Below, one piece after another: positions 32,176 through 42,081 of a stretch of DNA of 64,000 bases. A program made the position numbers and the translations under genes. The notes under the pieces are model-generated. The model was not told the origin of the DNA, searched no databases, and worked only from the letters and a program-made list of their open reading frames with translations. Origin of the DNA: Microtetraspora glauca. GTDB lineage: Bacteria; Actinomycetota; Actinomycetes; Streptosporangiales; Streptosporangiaceae. The stretch spans positions 57,944 to 121,943 of the forward strand of contig BBYL01000031.1 in NCBI GenBank assembly GCA_001570385.1. The letters are read 5' to 3'. How positions within the stretch are numbered: position 1 is the stretch's first letter; every line of letters starts with the position of its first letter.

Positions 32176-35067
32176 ATGCGGTTCGGAATCCTCGGCGAGA
32201 CCCGGGCGTGGCACGACGACGGGACCGAGGTCCCGCTGGGCGGACCGGCGCGGCGCGCGCTGCTGGCGCTACTGCTGGTACGCCCCGGTCGGGTCGTGCC
32301 GGCCGACCGGCTGACCGAGGAGATCGACCCGGACGGCGCGCTGTCGGCGCACGCGCTGCAGTCCCAGGTGTCCCGGCTGCGTGCCGCGCTGGGGTCGGCG
32401 GGCGCGATCGAGCGGGCCGGGGCGGGATACCGGATCGTGGTCGCGGACGACGACGTGGACGCCTGCCGGTTCGAGCGGCTGGCCGGGCAGGGGCGGGCGG
32501 CGTCGCGCGACGGCGAGGTGGGACGGGCGGTGGCACTGCTGCGCGAGGCGCTGGACCTGTGGCGCGGACCCGCGCTGGCCGGGGTCGCCGAGAGCGAGAC
32601 GGCCCAGGCCGCCGCCGTGCGGCTGGAGGAGCTGCGCCTCGCGGCGCTGGAAGACCGGATCGAGGGCGAACTGCGGCTCGGCGAGCAGCGCGCCGCCATA
32701 CCGGAGCTGCGCGAGCTGGTCGGCCGCCACCCGCTCCGTGAACGGCTGGCCGGGCTGCTGATGCGGGCGCTGTTCGCCGAGGGCGGGCAGGCCGAGGCAC
32801 TGGTGGTGTTCGAGGAGACCAGACGGCACCTGGCAGAGGAGCTGGGCGCCGATCCCTCGGCCGAGTTGGTCGCGCTGCACCGGGAGTTGCTGAGCGTCGA
32901 TCCGTCGCCGGCGCCGACCGCGCCGCCCGCCCAGCTGACCTCCTTCGTCGGCCGCGCCGATGAGGTGGCCGAGGTCGCCGATCTCCTGCGGGCGGCCCGC
33001 CTGGTCACGTTGATCGGCCCCGGAGGCGTCGGCAAGACCCGGCTGTCGGTCGAGGTCGCCGGGGCGGCGGCCGACGCGGTGTGTTTCGTGGAGCTGGCGG
33101 CGCTGGGCGACGGCGCCGGGCTGCCGCGGGCGGTGCTCGGCGCGCTCGGCCTGCGCGAGCGCGGGCTGCGGGTCGGGGACGGCCCGCAGACGCCGGTCGA
33201 TCGCCTGATCGCGGCGCTGTCGGACCGGGGGCTGCTGCTCGTACTCGACAACTGCGAGCACCTGGTCGAGGAGGCCGCCGCGCTGGCGGCACGGCTGCTG
33301 GCGGCCTGCCCACGGCTGCGGGTCCTGGCCACCAGCCGCGAACCGCTGGGCGTCATCGGCGAGCACCTGCACCAGGTGCGTCCGCTCGACGGTGACGCGG
33401 CGGTGCGGCTGTTCACCGACCGGGCCCGCGCCGTGCGGCGCGGTTTCGCCGCCGATCCCCAGCGTGTACGGCCGATCTGCGCGGCCCTGGACGACCTGCC
33501 GCTGGCCATCGAACTCGCGGCGGCGCGGCTGCGCTCGCTGGACCTCGACGAACTCGCGGAACGGCTGAACGACCGGCTCGGGGTCGCGTCCCGCGGCAGC
33601 CGCCCGGCCGACGGGCGACACCGGACACTGCGCTCGGTGGTCGCGTGGAGCTGGGACCTGCTGTCCGAGCCCGAGCAACGCGCCGCACGGCGGTTCACCG
33701 TCTTCGTCGGAGGCGCGACGGCGGAGTCCGCGCGGCGGGTGTGCGGCACGGACGGCGAGACACTGGAATCGCTGGTCGACAAGTCGCTCCTGGAGGTCTC
33801 TCGCGGTCGTTTCCGGATGCTGGAGACGATCCGCGCCTACAGCGTCGAGCGGCTCGACGAAGCGGGTGAACGCGAGTCGGCACGGCGCGCGCATGCTCGG
33901 CATGTCCTGGACGTGATGCGGACCGCCGACCCGCACCTGCGGCGAGCCGAACAACTGGAATGGCTACCGGTCGTCGTAGCCGAGCACGACAACCTTCTGG
34001 CGGCTGTGCGCTGGGCGATCGAGACGTCGGACGTCGCGACGGCTGTGGAACTGCTCGCCTCGGCCTCGGCCTACTTGTGGATCCGCGGCGCGTCCGCCAC
34101 GGCGGCACCGTACGCGATCAGGCTGCTCGGCATGATCGGCGACACACCCCCGGCCGGCCTCGGCGAGGAGTACGTGACCAGCGTGCTGCTGGCCGCGTCC
34201 GACCGGGCGACGTGGCGGCGCCACCGCGCGACGGCGGGGAAGGCCCTGGCCGCCGCGTGGCCCGGCGACCGGCCTGGGCGTTACCCGGCGGCCCTGCTGC
34301 TGTGGATGCTGCGGAACGCGAGCGACGGCGACCCGCGGGAAAGCGACATGCAGGGCGCGCTCGCGCTCCTCCTGGCTCAGCGGGACTGCCCCGAACCGTG
34401 GGCGCGAGCGGTCGCCCACTACATGTCCGGTTTCGGGGCCATGGGCGAGGGGGACGCCGCGGCGGCGGCGCAAGTGTTCGGCACGGCCGTCGAGGAGTTC
34501 CGTTCGCTCGGTGACCGATGGGGCACCGCACTGGCTCTGGACATGCTCGCCGGGTTGGCCGCAGGACGCGGCGACCGCGCGCGGGCGATCGCGCTGACCG
34601 ATCACGCCCTCACCTTGACCGACCAGCTCGGCGCGCAGGAGGACTCCGCCGACCTGCTGGTCAACCGGGCCGACCACCTCGCCGCCGCCGACACGGAGGC
34701 GGCCCGCGCCGACTATGCGAAAGCCGCCGACCTGGCCCGCCGCGCCGGCAGCACCACCTGCCTGGCGGCGGCTCTGCGCGGGCTCGGTGACATCGCCCTG
34801 CAGGAAGGAGACCTGGACGAGGCGGAACGGCTGTACACCGAGGCCGTCGAACGGATCGACCCGCACTGGATCAAGAGCCTCGGCAACCGGGTGCGCACCC
34901 TCGCCGGGCTCGGCCGTGTCGCCGAAGCGCGCGGCGACCACACCACGGCCAGGACGCGCTACCGGCAAGCCGCCGAGAACGCGACCGCGCTGGGGTCCTC
35001 GACCCCGGACGCGCTGCGCCTGCTGGGTCTCCCCGAGGCCCTCGCCGAGGCGGTGAGCCGGTGGTGA
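32176..35067 (+). CDS. AfsR/SARP-family transcriptional regulator with ATPase and TPR domains
   Basis: 963 residues from ATG 32176 (MRFGILGETRAW is the usual SARP opening). Domain order: OmpR-like winged helix (about 1-95), bacterial transcriptional activation domain (about 98-245, ending ELVALHRELL), NB-ARC/STAND ATPase (P-loop GPGGVGKT 281-288; LLLVLDNCEH Walker B; ATSREPLG sensor), and a C-terminal TPR-like helical region (about 600-963). Proteins of this type activate secondary-metabolite or stress genes in actinomycetes. It is followed by an FAD monooxygenase 35 bases on, a pairing seen in many actinomycetes, suggesting that this gene is its target. Confidence 0.93.
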   Translation: MRFGILGETRAWHDDGTEVPLGGPARRALLALLLVRPGRVVPADRLTEEIDPDGALSAHALQSQVSRLRAALGSAGAIERAGAGYRIVVADDDVDACRFERLAGQGRAASRDGEVGRAVALLREALDLWRGPALAGVAESETAQAAAVRLEELRLAALEDRIEGELRLGEQRAAIPELRELVGRHPLRERLAGLLMRALFAEGGQAEALVVFEETRRHLAEELGADPSAELVALHRELLSVDPSPAPTAPPAQLTSFVGRADEVAEVADLLRAARLVTLIGPGGVGKTRLSVEVAGAAADAVCFVELAALGDGAGLPRAVLGALGLRERGLRVGDGPQTPVDRLIAALSDRGLLLVLDNCEHLVEEAAALAARLLAACPRLRVLATSREPLGVIGEHLHQVRPLDGDAAVRLFTDRARAVRRGFAADPQRVRPICAALDDLPLAIELAAARLRSLDLDELAERLNDRLGVASRGSRPADGRHRTLRSVVAWSWDLLSEPEQRAARRFTVFVGGATAESARRVCGTDGETLESLVDKSLLEVSRGRFRMLETIRAYSVERLDEAGERESARRAHARHVLDVMRTADPHLRRAEQLEWLPVVVAEHDNLLAAVRWAIETSDVATAVELLASASAYLWIRGASATAAPYAIRLLGMIGDTPPAGLGEEYVTSVLLAASDRATWRRHRATAGKALAAAWPGDRPGRYPAALLLWMLRNASDGDPRESDMQGALALLLAQRDCPEPWARAVAHYMSGFGAMGEGDAAAAAQVFGTAVEEFRSLGDRWGTALALDMLAGLAAGRGDRARAIALTDHALTLTDQLGAQEDSADLLVNRADHLAAADTEAARADYAKAADLARRAGSTTCLAAALRGLGDIALQEGDLDEAERLYTEAVERIDPHWIKSLGNRVRTLAGLGRVAEARGDHTTARTRYRQAAENATALGSSTPDALRLLGLPEALAEAVSRW

Positions 35068-35102
35068 GCCTCCGGTGAGCCCTCCCCGGCAGGCTCTCGG
35101 CC

Positions 35103-36323
35103 ATGGACAACCGCAACGTACTGATCTCCGGCGCCTCCGTCGCCGGCCCAGCGCTCGCCTACTGGCTCCACCGCCACGGCTTCACCCCCACCATCGTGGA
35201 GCGCGCCCCCGCGCTGCGCGACGGCGGCTATGCCGTCGACTTCCGTGGTGAGGTACACCTGTCGATCCTGCGCCGGATGGGCATCCTGGACGACATCGAA
35301 CGCGCCCGCACCGGCATGGGCTCCATGTCGTACGTCAACAGCGCGGGCAAGACGCAGGCGGAGATGCCCGCCGACCTGTTCGCCGGAGACATCGAGATCC
35401 TCCGCGGAGACCTGGCCCGCATCCTCTACGACGCCACCAAGGAACACACCGAGTACATCTTCGGCGACTCCATCACCTCGCTCACGGAGGACGCCCACGG
35501 GGTGGCCGTCGCCTTCGAACGCGCCGCGCCGCGCCGGTTCGACCTGGTCATCGGCGCCGACGGCCTGCACTCCACCACCCGCCGCCTGACCTTCGGTCCC
35601 GAGGAGAACCACGTCAGGCACCTGGGTGTCTACTGCGCGATCTTCACCACCGCCAACCACCTCGGGCTCGACCACACCGGCCACGCGTACCGGACCGGGA
35701 ACAAGCTGGTGGCGATGTACAGCGCCCGTCACAACACCGAGGCCAAGGCGGTCTTCTACTTCGGCTCGCCGGAGCTGGACCTGGACCGGCGTGACGTGGC
35801 GCGGCAGCAGGCCATCCTCGCCGAGCAGTTCACCGGAAACGGGTGGCAGAGCGACCGGCTGCTGCACGACATGCGACAGGCGCCCGACTTCTACTTCGAC
35901 TCGGTCGGCCAGGTCCGCATGGACGCCTGGAGCCGAGGCCGCGTCGCCCTGGTCGGCGACGCCGCCTACTGCCCGTCCTCCCTGTCGGGCATGGGTACGG
36001 GCCTCGCCCTGGTCGGCGCGTACGTGCTGGCGGGCGAGCTGGCCGCGGCGCGCGGCGACCACCGCGTCGCGTTCGCCCGCTACGAGCAGGAGATGCGCGC
36101 GTACGCGGAGGGCTGCCAGAAGATGGGCGACGGCGTCGCCAAGCTCATCGTCCCGAGCAGCCGCTTCCTGGCCTCGATCCTCAATCGGTATTACAAGGTC
36201 ATGCCGTACCTGCCGGGGAAGAACATGGCCTCCAAAATGGCCCGCAAGACCGCGGGGAACATCACACTCCGCGACTATGTCGTACAGGACGCCCGCGCGC
36301 AGGAGAGGTCGTCGACTTCGTGA
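35103..36323 (+). CDS. FAD-dependent monooxygenase (PheA/TetX-like)
   Basis: 406 residues. The FAD fold: NVLISGASVAGPALAYWLHR (GxGxxG-like, 10-15), the DG motif DLVIGADGLHSTTR, and the GD motif VALVGDAAYCPSSLSGMGTG. It is a single-component aromatic hydroxylase-like flavoprotein of the kind that inactivates tetracycline or rifamycin, or tailors aromatic products. Which of these cannot be told from sequence. Probably in one transcript with the SARP-type regulator. Confidence 0.92.
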   Translation: MDNRNVLISGASVAGPALAYWLHRHGFTPTIVERAPALRDGGYAVDFRGEVHLSILRRMGILDDIERARTGMGSMSYVNSAGKTQAEMPADLFAGDIEILRGDLARILYDATKEHTEYIFGDSITSLTEDAHGVAVAFERAAPRRFDLVIGADGLHSTTRRLTFGPEENHVRHLGVYCAIFTTANHLGLDHTGHAYRTGNKLVAMYSARHNTEAKAVFYFGSPELDLDRRDVARQQAILAEQFTGNGWQSDRLLHDMRQAPDFYFDSVGQVRMDAWSRGRVALVGDAAYCPSSLSGMGTGLALVGAYVLAGELAAARGDHRVAFARYEQEMRAYAEGCQKMGDGVAKLIVPSSRFLASILNRYYKVMPYLPGKNMASKMARKTAGNITLRDYVVQDARAQERSSTS

Positions 36324-36492
36324 CAGGGCCCGGGGTCCTTTTGTGGGGTTTCCACAACGCAACAGCTCCGGGACGCGCGATGCGGACCATTGGTGTAGCC
36401 ACCGGTAATCAAGGAGGGTGTAAACAGGTGCAGGCGACGCTCCGAGACCCGGACGTCGCCTTCTGCCCGTGGAAACTTGGGAGGCTCAGCCG

Positions 36493-39400
36493 GTGTTCAG
36501 TCGTGTCGCGATCGTCAACCGTGGAGAGGCCGCGATGCGGCTCATCCACGCGGTGCGGGACCTTTCGGCGGAAACCGGGACGCGGATCGAGACGGTCGCC
36601 CTCTACACCGACGCCGACCGCCACGCGACCTTCGTCCGTGAAGCGGACGTCGCCTACTCGCTCGGCCCCGCCTCGGCTCGCCCGTACCTCGACCACGCCG
36701 TCCTGGAGCGGGCACTGGTGGAGACCGGGGCCGACGCCGCGTGGGTCGGCTGGGGGTTCGTCGCCGAGGACCCGGCGTTCGCCGAGCTGTGCGAGAAGAT
36801 CGGCGTCACCTTCGTCGGGCCGAGCGCGGAAGCGATGCGCAAGCTCGGCGACAAGATCGGCGCGAAGCTGATCGCCGAGGAGGTCGGCGTCCCGGTCGCG
36901 CCGTGGAGCCGCGGCGAGGTCGCGACCCTCGATGAGGCGCTGCGCGCCGGCGACGAGATCGGCTACCCGCTGATGCTCAAGGCGACCGCGGGCGGCGGCG
37001 GACGCGGCATCCGGATGGTCGCCTCTAGTGAGGAGCTGGCCGACGCCTACGAACGCACCAGCCAGGAGGCGCTGCGCGCCTTCGGCTCCGGCGTGGTCTT
37101 CCTGGAGCGTCTGGTCACCGGCGCCCGGCATGTCGAGGTCCAGATCATCGCCGACGGACAGGGCACCGCATGGGCGCTGGGCGTCCGGGACTGCTCGGTG
37201 CAGCGGCGCAACCAGAAGATCATCGAAGAGTCCGCCTCCCCGGTACTGGCTCCCGAGCAGACCGCCGAGCTGAAGGCGTCGGCCGAGCGGCTGGCGCTGG
37301 CCGTCGGCTACCGCGGCGCCGGCACCGTCGAGTTCCTCTACCACCCCGGCGAGAAGCTGTTCGCCTTCCTCGAGGTCAACACCCGGCTGCAGGTCGAGCA
37401 CCCGATCACCGAGATCACCACTGGCACCGACCTGGTCCGGCTGCAGTTGCACGTGGCGAACGGCGGGAAGCTGGAAGGCACCCAGCCGGGAGAGGTCGGC
37501 CACGCCGTCGAGGCCCGGCTCAACGCCGAGGACCCCGACCGCGACTTCGCACCCGCCCCGGGCCGCATCGCGCGCCTGGTGCTGCCCGCCGGGCCCGGCA
37601 TCCGCGTGGACACCGGTGTCAGCGAGGGCGACAGCATCCCGGCTGACTTCGACTCGATGATCGCGAAGATCATCGCCCACGGCCGTGACCGCGAGCAGGC
37701 GCTGGGCCGGCTGCGCCGCGCGATGGCCGAGACCACAGTGATCATCGAGGGTGGCGCGACGAACAAGAGCTTCGTGCTCGACCTGCTCGACCAGCCCGAG
37801 GTGATCGACGCCAGCGCGGACACCGGCTGGATCGACCGCGTCCGCGGCGAGGGCCGGCTCGTCTCGAACCGGCACTCCGCCGTCGCGCTGGCGGCCGCCG
37901 CCATCGAGGCGTACGAGGAGGAGGAACGCGTCGAGCGGCAGCGGCTGCTGTCGACGGCGTTCGGCGGACGACCGCAGGTGCAGCACGAGAGCGGCCGACC
38001 GCTGGACCTCAAGCTGCGTGGCGTCGGCTACCGCGTGCGCGTCGCCCGGGTCGGCGCGCATCGGTTCCGTGTCGGCATCGAATCGGGGGACGACGCCCGC
38101 ATCGCCGACGTCGAGCTCGACCGCTTCGACCGGCACACCGGGCGGATCGTCGTCAACGGCAGCCGGTACCGCCTGCTCACCGGCACGCACGGGCCGATCC
38201 ACCTGGTCGAGGTGGACGGCGTGACGCACCGGGTCAGCCGCGACGAGGGCGGCGTCGTCCGCTCGCCCGCGCCCGCGCTGGTCGTCGCCACGCCGCTGGA
38301 GGTCGGCGCCGAGGTCGAGGCGGGCGCGCCGGTGCTCGTGCTGGAGAGCATGAAGATGGAGACGGTGCTGCGGGCGCCGTTCAAGGCGCGGTTGAAGGAA
38401 AGCGTCGTCTCCGTGGGCAGCCAGGTGGAGACCGGTGCACCGCTGCTGCGGCTGGAGCCGCTCGCCGACGACGACGCCCAGGCCGAGGACGCGTCGGCCG
38501 CCGAGTCCGTCGCGCTGGACCTGCCCGCCGCACCCGGCAGGGTCCCGGCGCGGGAGCGCACCAGGCGTGGCCAGGAGGACCTGCGTAGCCTGCTGCTGGG
38601 CTTCGACGTCGACCCGCACGACGAGGGCGGGGTGCTCGACGACTACCTCGCCGCGCGCCGGGCGGCCACCGAGGACGGCCATCGGCCGCTGGCCGAGGAG
38701 CTCGAACTCGTCGACGTGTTCGCCGATCTCGCCGAGCTGAGCCGCAACCGGCCGGCGGGCGAGGACGGCGGCGGTGGCAGTGGCGGCCACGTGTACAGCG
38801 CCCGCGAGTACTTCCACACCTACCTGCAGAGCCTCGACGTCGAGCGGGCCGGGCTGCCGGAGGCGTTCCAGGCCAAGCTCGCCAAGGCACTCGCGCACTA
38901 CGGAGTCACCGAGCTGGAGCGCTCCCCCGAGCTCGAAGCCGCGGTGTTCCGCATCTTCCTCGCCCAGCAACGCGCGTCCGCCGACGCCACGGTGGTCGCG
39001 ACATTGCTGCGCGAGTGGCTGCGGGAGTCGCCGCCGGACGAGACGCTGCGCGAGCCCGCCGGTCTCGCGCTGGAGCGGCTGGTGGCCGCGACGCAGGTCC
39101 GTTTCCCCATGCTCTCCGACCTCGCGCGCGGCGTGGTGTTCACCTGGTTCGGCCAGCCGCTGCTGCGCCGCAACCGCGCCCGCGTCTACGCCGACGTCCG
39201 CAAGCATCTGCGCCACCTGGACGCGCACCCGGACGCGGCGGACCGCGCCGAGCGCGTCGCCGAGATGGTGCGCAGCACCGAGCCGCTGGTGCGGCTGCTC
39301 GGCCAGCGGCTTGCCCGGGGCAACCTGGACAACGCGGTCATGCTGGAAGTGCTGACCCGGCGGTACTACGGCAACAAGGGTCTCACCGGCGTCCGCACCA

Positions 39401-41979
39401 GCGAGGCCGCGGGCTGCAGGTTCGTGGTCGCCGAGCGGGCGGGCTCGTGCGTGGTCTCCTCCGCGGTGAGCTTCGAAGCGCTGGGCAGCGTGCTGCGCGG
39501 GCTCGCGGAGCTGGCGAGCGGCGAGGACGCCATCGACGCCGACATCTATCTCGCCTGGGAGAAGCAGCCGGAGGACTCCGAAGCGATGGCGGCCGCGCTG
39601 CACGAGGTCGTCAGCGCGCACCCGCTCCCTGACCAGGTCCGCAGACTCACCACCACCGTCGCGGGCAGCGGCGGCGCGGTGATGCACCACCACTTCACGT
39701 TCCGCCCGTCGGCCACCGGGATGGCCGAGGAGCGGCTGATCCGCGGCCTGCACCCGTACATCGCGGAGCGGATGCAGCTGGAGCGGCTGTTCAAGTTCGA
39801 CCTCACGCGGCTGCCGTCGTCGGACGAGGAGGTCTACCTCTTCCAGTGCGTGGCGCGGGAGAACCCGTCGGACGACCGCCTCGTCGTGTTCGCACAGGTG
39901 CGCGACCTGACCGAGCTGCGCGATCACGACGGCAGGCTGGTGGCGCTGCCGACGGCCGAGGACACGATCGCCACCTGCCTCGACTCGATCCGCCGCGCGC
40001 AGTCGCGACGACCGTCGAAGAAGCGCTTCACCACCAACCGGATCGTGGTCTACGTCTGGCCGCCGAGTGACATGACCCGGGCGGAGCTGGAGATGATCGC
40101 CGGTCGCGTGTTGCCGACGACCGCGGGCGCCGGGCTGGAGGAGATCCTGTTCATCGCGCGGCAGCGCGACCGGACGACCGGCGAGCTGACCAAGATCGCC
40201 GTGCGCATCTCCTTCGACGCCACCGGCGGCACCGAGCTGACCGTCGGCGAGCCGCCGCTCGAGCCGGTCGAGCCGCTCGACGACTACCGGCAGAAGGTGC
40301 TGCGCGCGAGCAGCCGCAACACGGTGTACCCGTACGAGCTGACCGGGCTGCTCGGCGACTTCGTCGAGCACGACCTCGACGCCGACCACGCGCTGGTGCC
40401 GGTCGCCCGGCCGAAGGGGCGCAACACCGCGGCGATCGTCGCGGGCGTGGTCGCCACGCCGACCCGGCGGCACCCGCAGGGCGTCACCAGGGTCGTGCTG
40501 CTGGGCGACCCGACGAAGTCGCTCGGCGCGCTGTCGGAGCCGGAGTGCCGCCGCGTGATCGCCGCGCTGGACCTGGCCGAGCGGATGCGGGTGCCGCTGG
40601 AGTGGTACGCCTTGTCCTCCGGCGCCCGGATCTCCATGGGCTCGGGCACGGAGAACATGGACTGGGTGGCCGCGGCGCTCAAGCGGATCGTCGAGTTCAC
40701 CCAGGACGGCGGCGAGATCAACATCGTGGTCGCGGGCATCAACGTCGGCGCGCAGCCGTACTGGAACGCCGAGGCGACGATGCTCATGCACACCAAGGGC
40801 ATCCTGGTGATGACGCCGGACTCGGCGATGGTGCTCACCGGCAAGCAGTCGCTCGACTTCTCCGGTGGCGTGTCGGCCGAGGACAACTTCGGCATCGGCG
40901 GCTATGACCGGGTGATGGGCCCGAACGGGCAGGCGCAGTACTGGGCGCCGAACCTGACCGCCGCCCGGGACGTGCTGATGTCGCACTACGACCACACGTA
41001 CGTCGCACCCGGTGAGGAGGCGCCACGGCGGGCGAGGACGACCGACCCCGTCGACCGCGACATCTCCGACTTCCTGCATGCCGTGGAGGGCAGCGACTTC
41101 ACCACCGTAGGCGAGATCTTCTCCGCCGAGGCCAACCCGGACCGCAAGAAGCCCTTCGACATCCGGACTGTGATGCGGGCGCTCTCCGACCAGGACCACC
41201 CGGTGCTGGAACGCTGGGCGGGCATGGCCGACGCGGAGACCGCGGTGGTGCAGGATGTGCATCTCGGCGGCATGCCGGTGTGCCTGCTCGGCATCGAGTC
41301 ACGGGCGGTGCCGCGGCGTGGCTTCCCGCCCACCGACGGCCCGGACACCTACACCGCGGGCACGCTGTTCCCGCGGTCGTCGAAGAAGACCGCGCGGGCG
41401 ATCAACGCGGCCAGCGGCAACCGGCCGCTGGTGGTGCTGGCGAACCTGTCGGGGTTCGACGGCTCGCCGGAGTCGATGCGGAAGCTGCAGCTGGAGTACG
41501 GCGCCGAGATCGGCCGCGCGATCGTGAACTTCCGCGGGCCCATCGTGTTCTGCGTGATCTCGCGGTACCACGGCGGCGCGTTCGTGGTGTTCTCGAAGGC
41601 GCTGAACCCGAACATGACCGTGCTGGCGCTGGAGGGCTCGTTCGCGTCGGTGCTCGGCGGCGCCCCGGCGGCGGCCGTGGTGTTCTCCGGTGAGGTGAAC
41701 AACCGCACCGCGACCGACCCGCGGGTGACCGAGCTGCAGGCGCAGGTCTCGGCGGCGAGCGGCGCCGAGCGGGCGGCGCTGAACGCTCAGCTCGCCGAGG
41801 TGCAGTCCGCCGTACGGGCGGAGAAGCTCGGCGAGGTCGCCGCGGAGTTCGACCGGGTGCACAGCATCCAGCGCGCGGTCGAGGTCGGCTCGGTGGACGC
41901 GATCATCGGCGCCGCCGAGATGCGGCCGCGGATCATCGAGGCCATCGAGCGCGGCATGAAGCGTCCGCACGGGGGTTGA
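36493..41979 (+). CDS. single-chain multidomain acetyl/acyl-CoA carboxylase
   Basis: 1,828 residues from GTG 36493 (GGGAGG 9 bases upstream). It contains all carboxylase parts in one chain, in the eukaryotic order: biotin carboxylase (1-450; ATP-grasp loop KATAGGGGRGIR at 163-174; EVNTRLQVEHP at 294-304), a biotinyl domain (LVLESMKMET; biotinylated K621), a long central region (about 690-1150) and the carboxyltransferase (about 1180-1828; GAPAAAVVFSGEV near 1720). The expected reaction is acetyl-CoA or a related acyl-CoA to malonyl-CoA. Such single-chain enzymes are rare in bacteria, but I recall one described in Saccharopolyspora erythraea. Most actinomycetes use separate AccA- and AccB-type subunits. 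It needs biotin ligase from elsewhere. Confidence 0.92.
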   Translation: MFSRVAIVNRGEAAMRLIHAVRDLSAETGTRIETVALYTDADRHATFVREADVAYSLGPASARPYLDHAVLERALVETGADAAWVGWGFVAEDPAFAELCEKIGVTFVGPSAEAMRKLGDKIGAKLIAEEVGVPVAPWSRGEVATLDEALRAGDEIGYPLMLKATAGGGGRGIRMVASSEELADAYERTSQEALRAFGSGVVFLERLVTGARHVEVQIIADGQGTAWALGVRDCSVQRRNQKIIEESASPVLAPEQTAELKASAERLALAVGYRGAGTVEFLYHPGEKLFAFLEVNTRLQVEHPITEITTGTDLVRLQLHVANGGKLEGTQPGEVGHAVEARLNAEDPDRDFAPAPGRIARLVLPAGPGIRVDTGVSEGDSIPADFDSMIAKIIAHGRDREQALGRLRRAMAETTVIIEGGATNKSFVLDLLDQPEVIDASADTGWIDRVRGEGRLVSNRHSAVALAAAAIEAYEEEERVERQRLLSTAFGGRPQVQHESGRPLDLKLRGVGYRVRVARVGAHRFRVGIESGDDARIADVELDRFDRHTGRIVVNGSRYRLLTGTHGPIHLVEVDGVTHRVSRDEGGVVRSPAPALVVATPLEVGAEVEAGAPVLVLESMKMETVLRAPFKARLKESVVSVGSQVETGAPLLRLEPLADDDAQAEDASAAESVALDLPAAPGRVPARERTRRGQEDLRSLLLGFDVDPHDEGGVLDDYLAARRAATEDGHRPLAEELELVDVFADLAELSRNRPAGEDGGGGSGGHVYSAREYFHTYLQSLDVERAGLPEAFQAKLAKALAHYGVTELERSPELEAAVFRIFLAQQRASADATVVATLLREWLRESPPDETLREPAGLALERLVAATQVRFPMLSDLARGVVFTWFGQPLLRRNRARVYADVRKHLRHLDAHPDAADRAERVAEMVRSTEPLVRLLGQRLARGNLDNAVMLEVLTRRYYGNKGLTGVRTSEAAGCRFVVAERAGSCVVSSAVSFEALGSVLRGLAELASGEDAIDADIYLAWEKQPEDSEAMAAALHEVVSAHPLPDQVRRLTTTVAGSGGAVMHHHFTFRPSATGMAEERLIRGLHPYIAERMQLERLFKFDLTRLPSSDEEVYLFQCVARENPSDDRLVVFAQVRDLTELRDHDGRLVALPTAEDTIATCLDSIRRAQSRRPSKKRFTTNRIVVYVWPPSDMTRAELEMIAGRVLPTTAGAGLEEILFIARQRDRTTGELTKIAVRISFDATGGTELTVGEPPLEPVEPLDDYRQKVLRASSRNTVYPYELTGLLGDFVEHDLDADHALVPVARPKGRNTAAIVAGVVATPTRRHPQGVTRVVLLGDPTKSLGALSEPECRRVIAALDLAERMRVPLEWYALSSGARISMGSGTENMDWVAAALKRIVEFTQDGGEINIVVAGINVGAQPYWNAEATMLMHTKGILVMTPDSAMVLTGKQSLDFSGGVSAEDNFGIGGYDRVMGPNGQAQYWAPNLTAARDVLMSHYDHTYVAPGEEAPRRARTTDPVDRDISDFLHAVEGSDFTTVGEIFSAEANPDRKKPFDIRTVMRALSDQDHPVLERWAGMADAETAVVQDVHLGGMPVCLLGIESRAVPRRGFPPTDGPDTYTAGTLFPRSSKKTARAINAASGNRPLVVLANLSGFDGSPESMRKLQLEYGAEIGRAIVNFRGPIVFCVISRYHGGAFVVFSKALNPNMTVLALEGSFASVLGGAPAAAVVFSGEVNNRTATDPRVTELQAQVSAASGAERAALNAQLAEVQSAVRAEKLGEVAAEFDRVHSIQRAVEVGSVDAIIGAAEMRPRIIEAIERGMKRPHGG

Positions 41980-42081
41980 CGGGGAGATCGCCGTGTGGTC
42001 GGGAGCGCGTCGTGCAATCTGCACGGTGGACCGGTGCACGGTGAACTACCCGCGGCGACGGCATTTCTCCAGCATGGAGGC

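Noticed and set aside
30879..33782. 967-codon minus-strand open frame over the FUSC and SARP genes
   Set aside because: Ser/Arg-rich low-complexity product with no domain; antisense to two well-supported genes.
36409..41262. 1,617-codon open frame on the minus strand opposite the carboxylase gene
   Set aside because: It is a shadow of the GC-rich carboxylase coding frame; composition is His/Gly/Arg-rich without domains, and the plus-strand product is a clear carboxylase.
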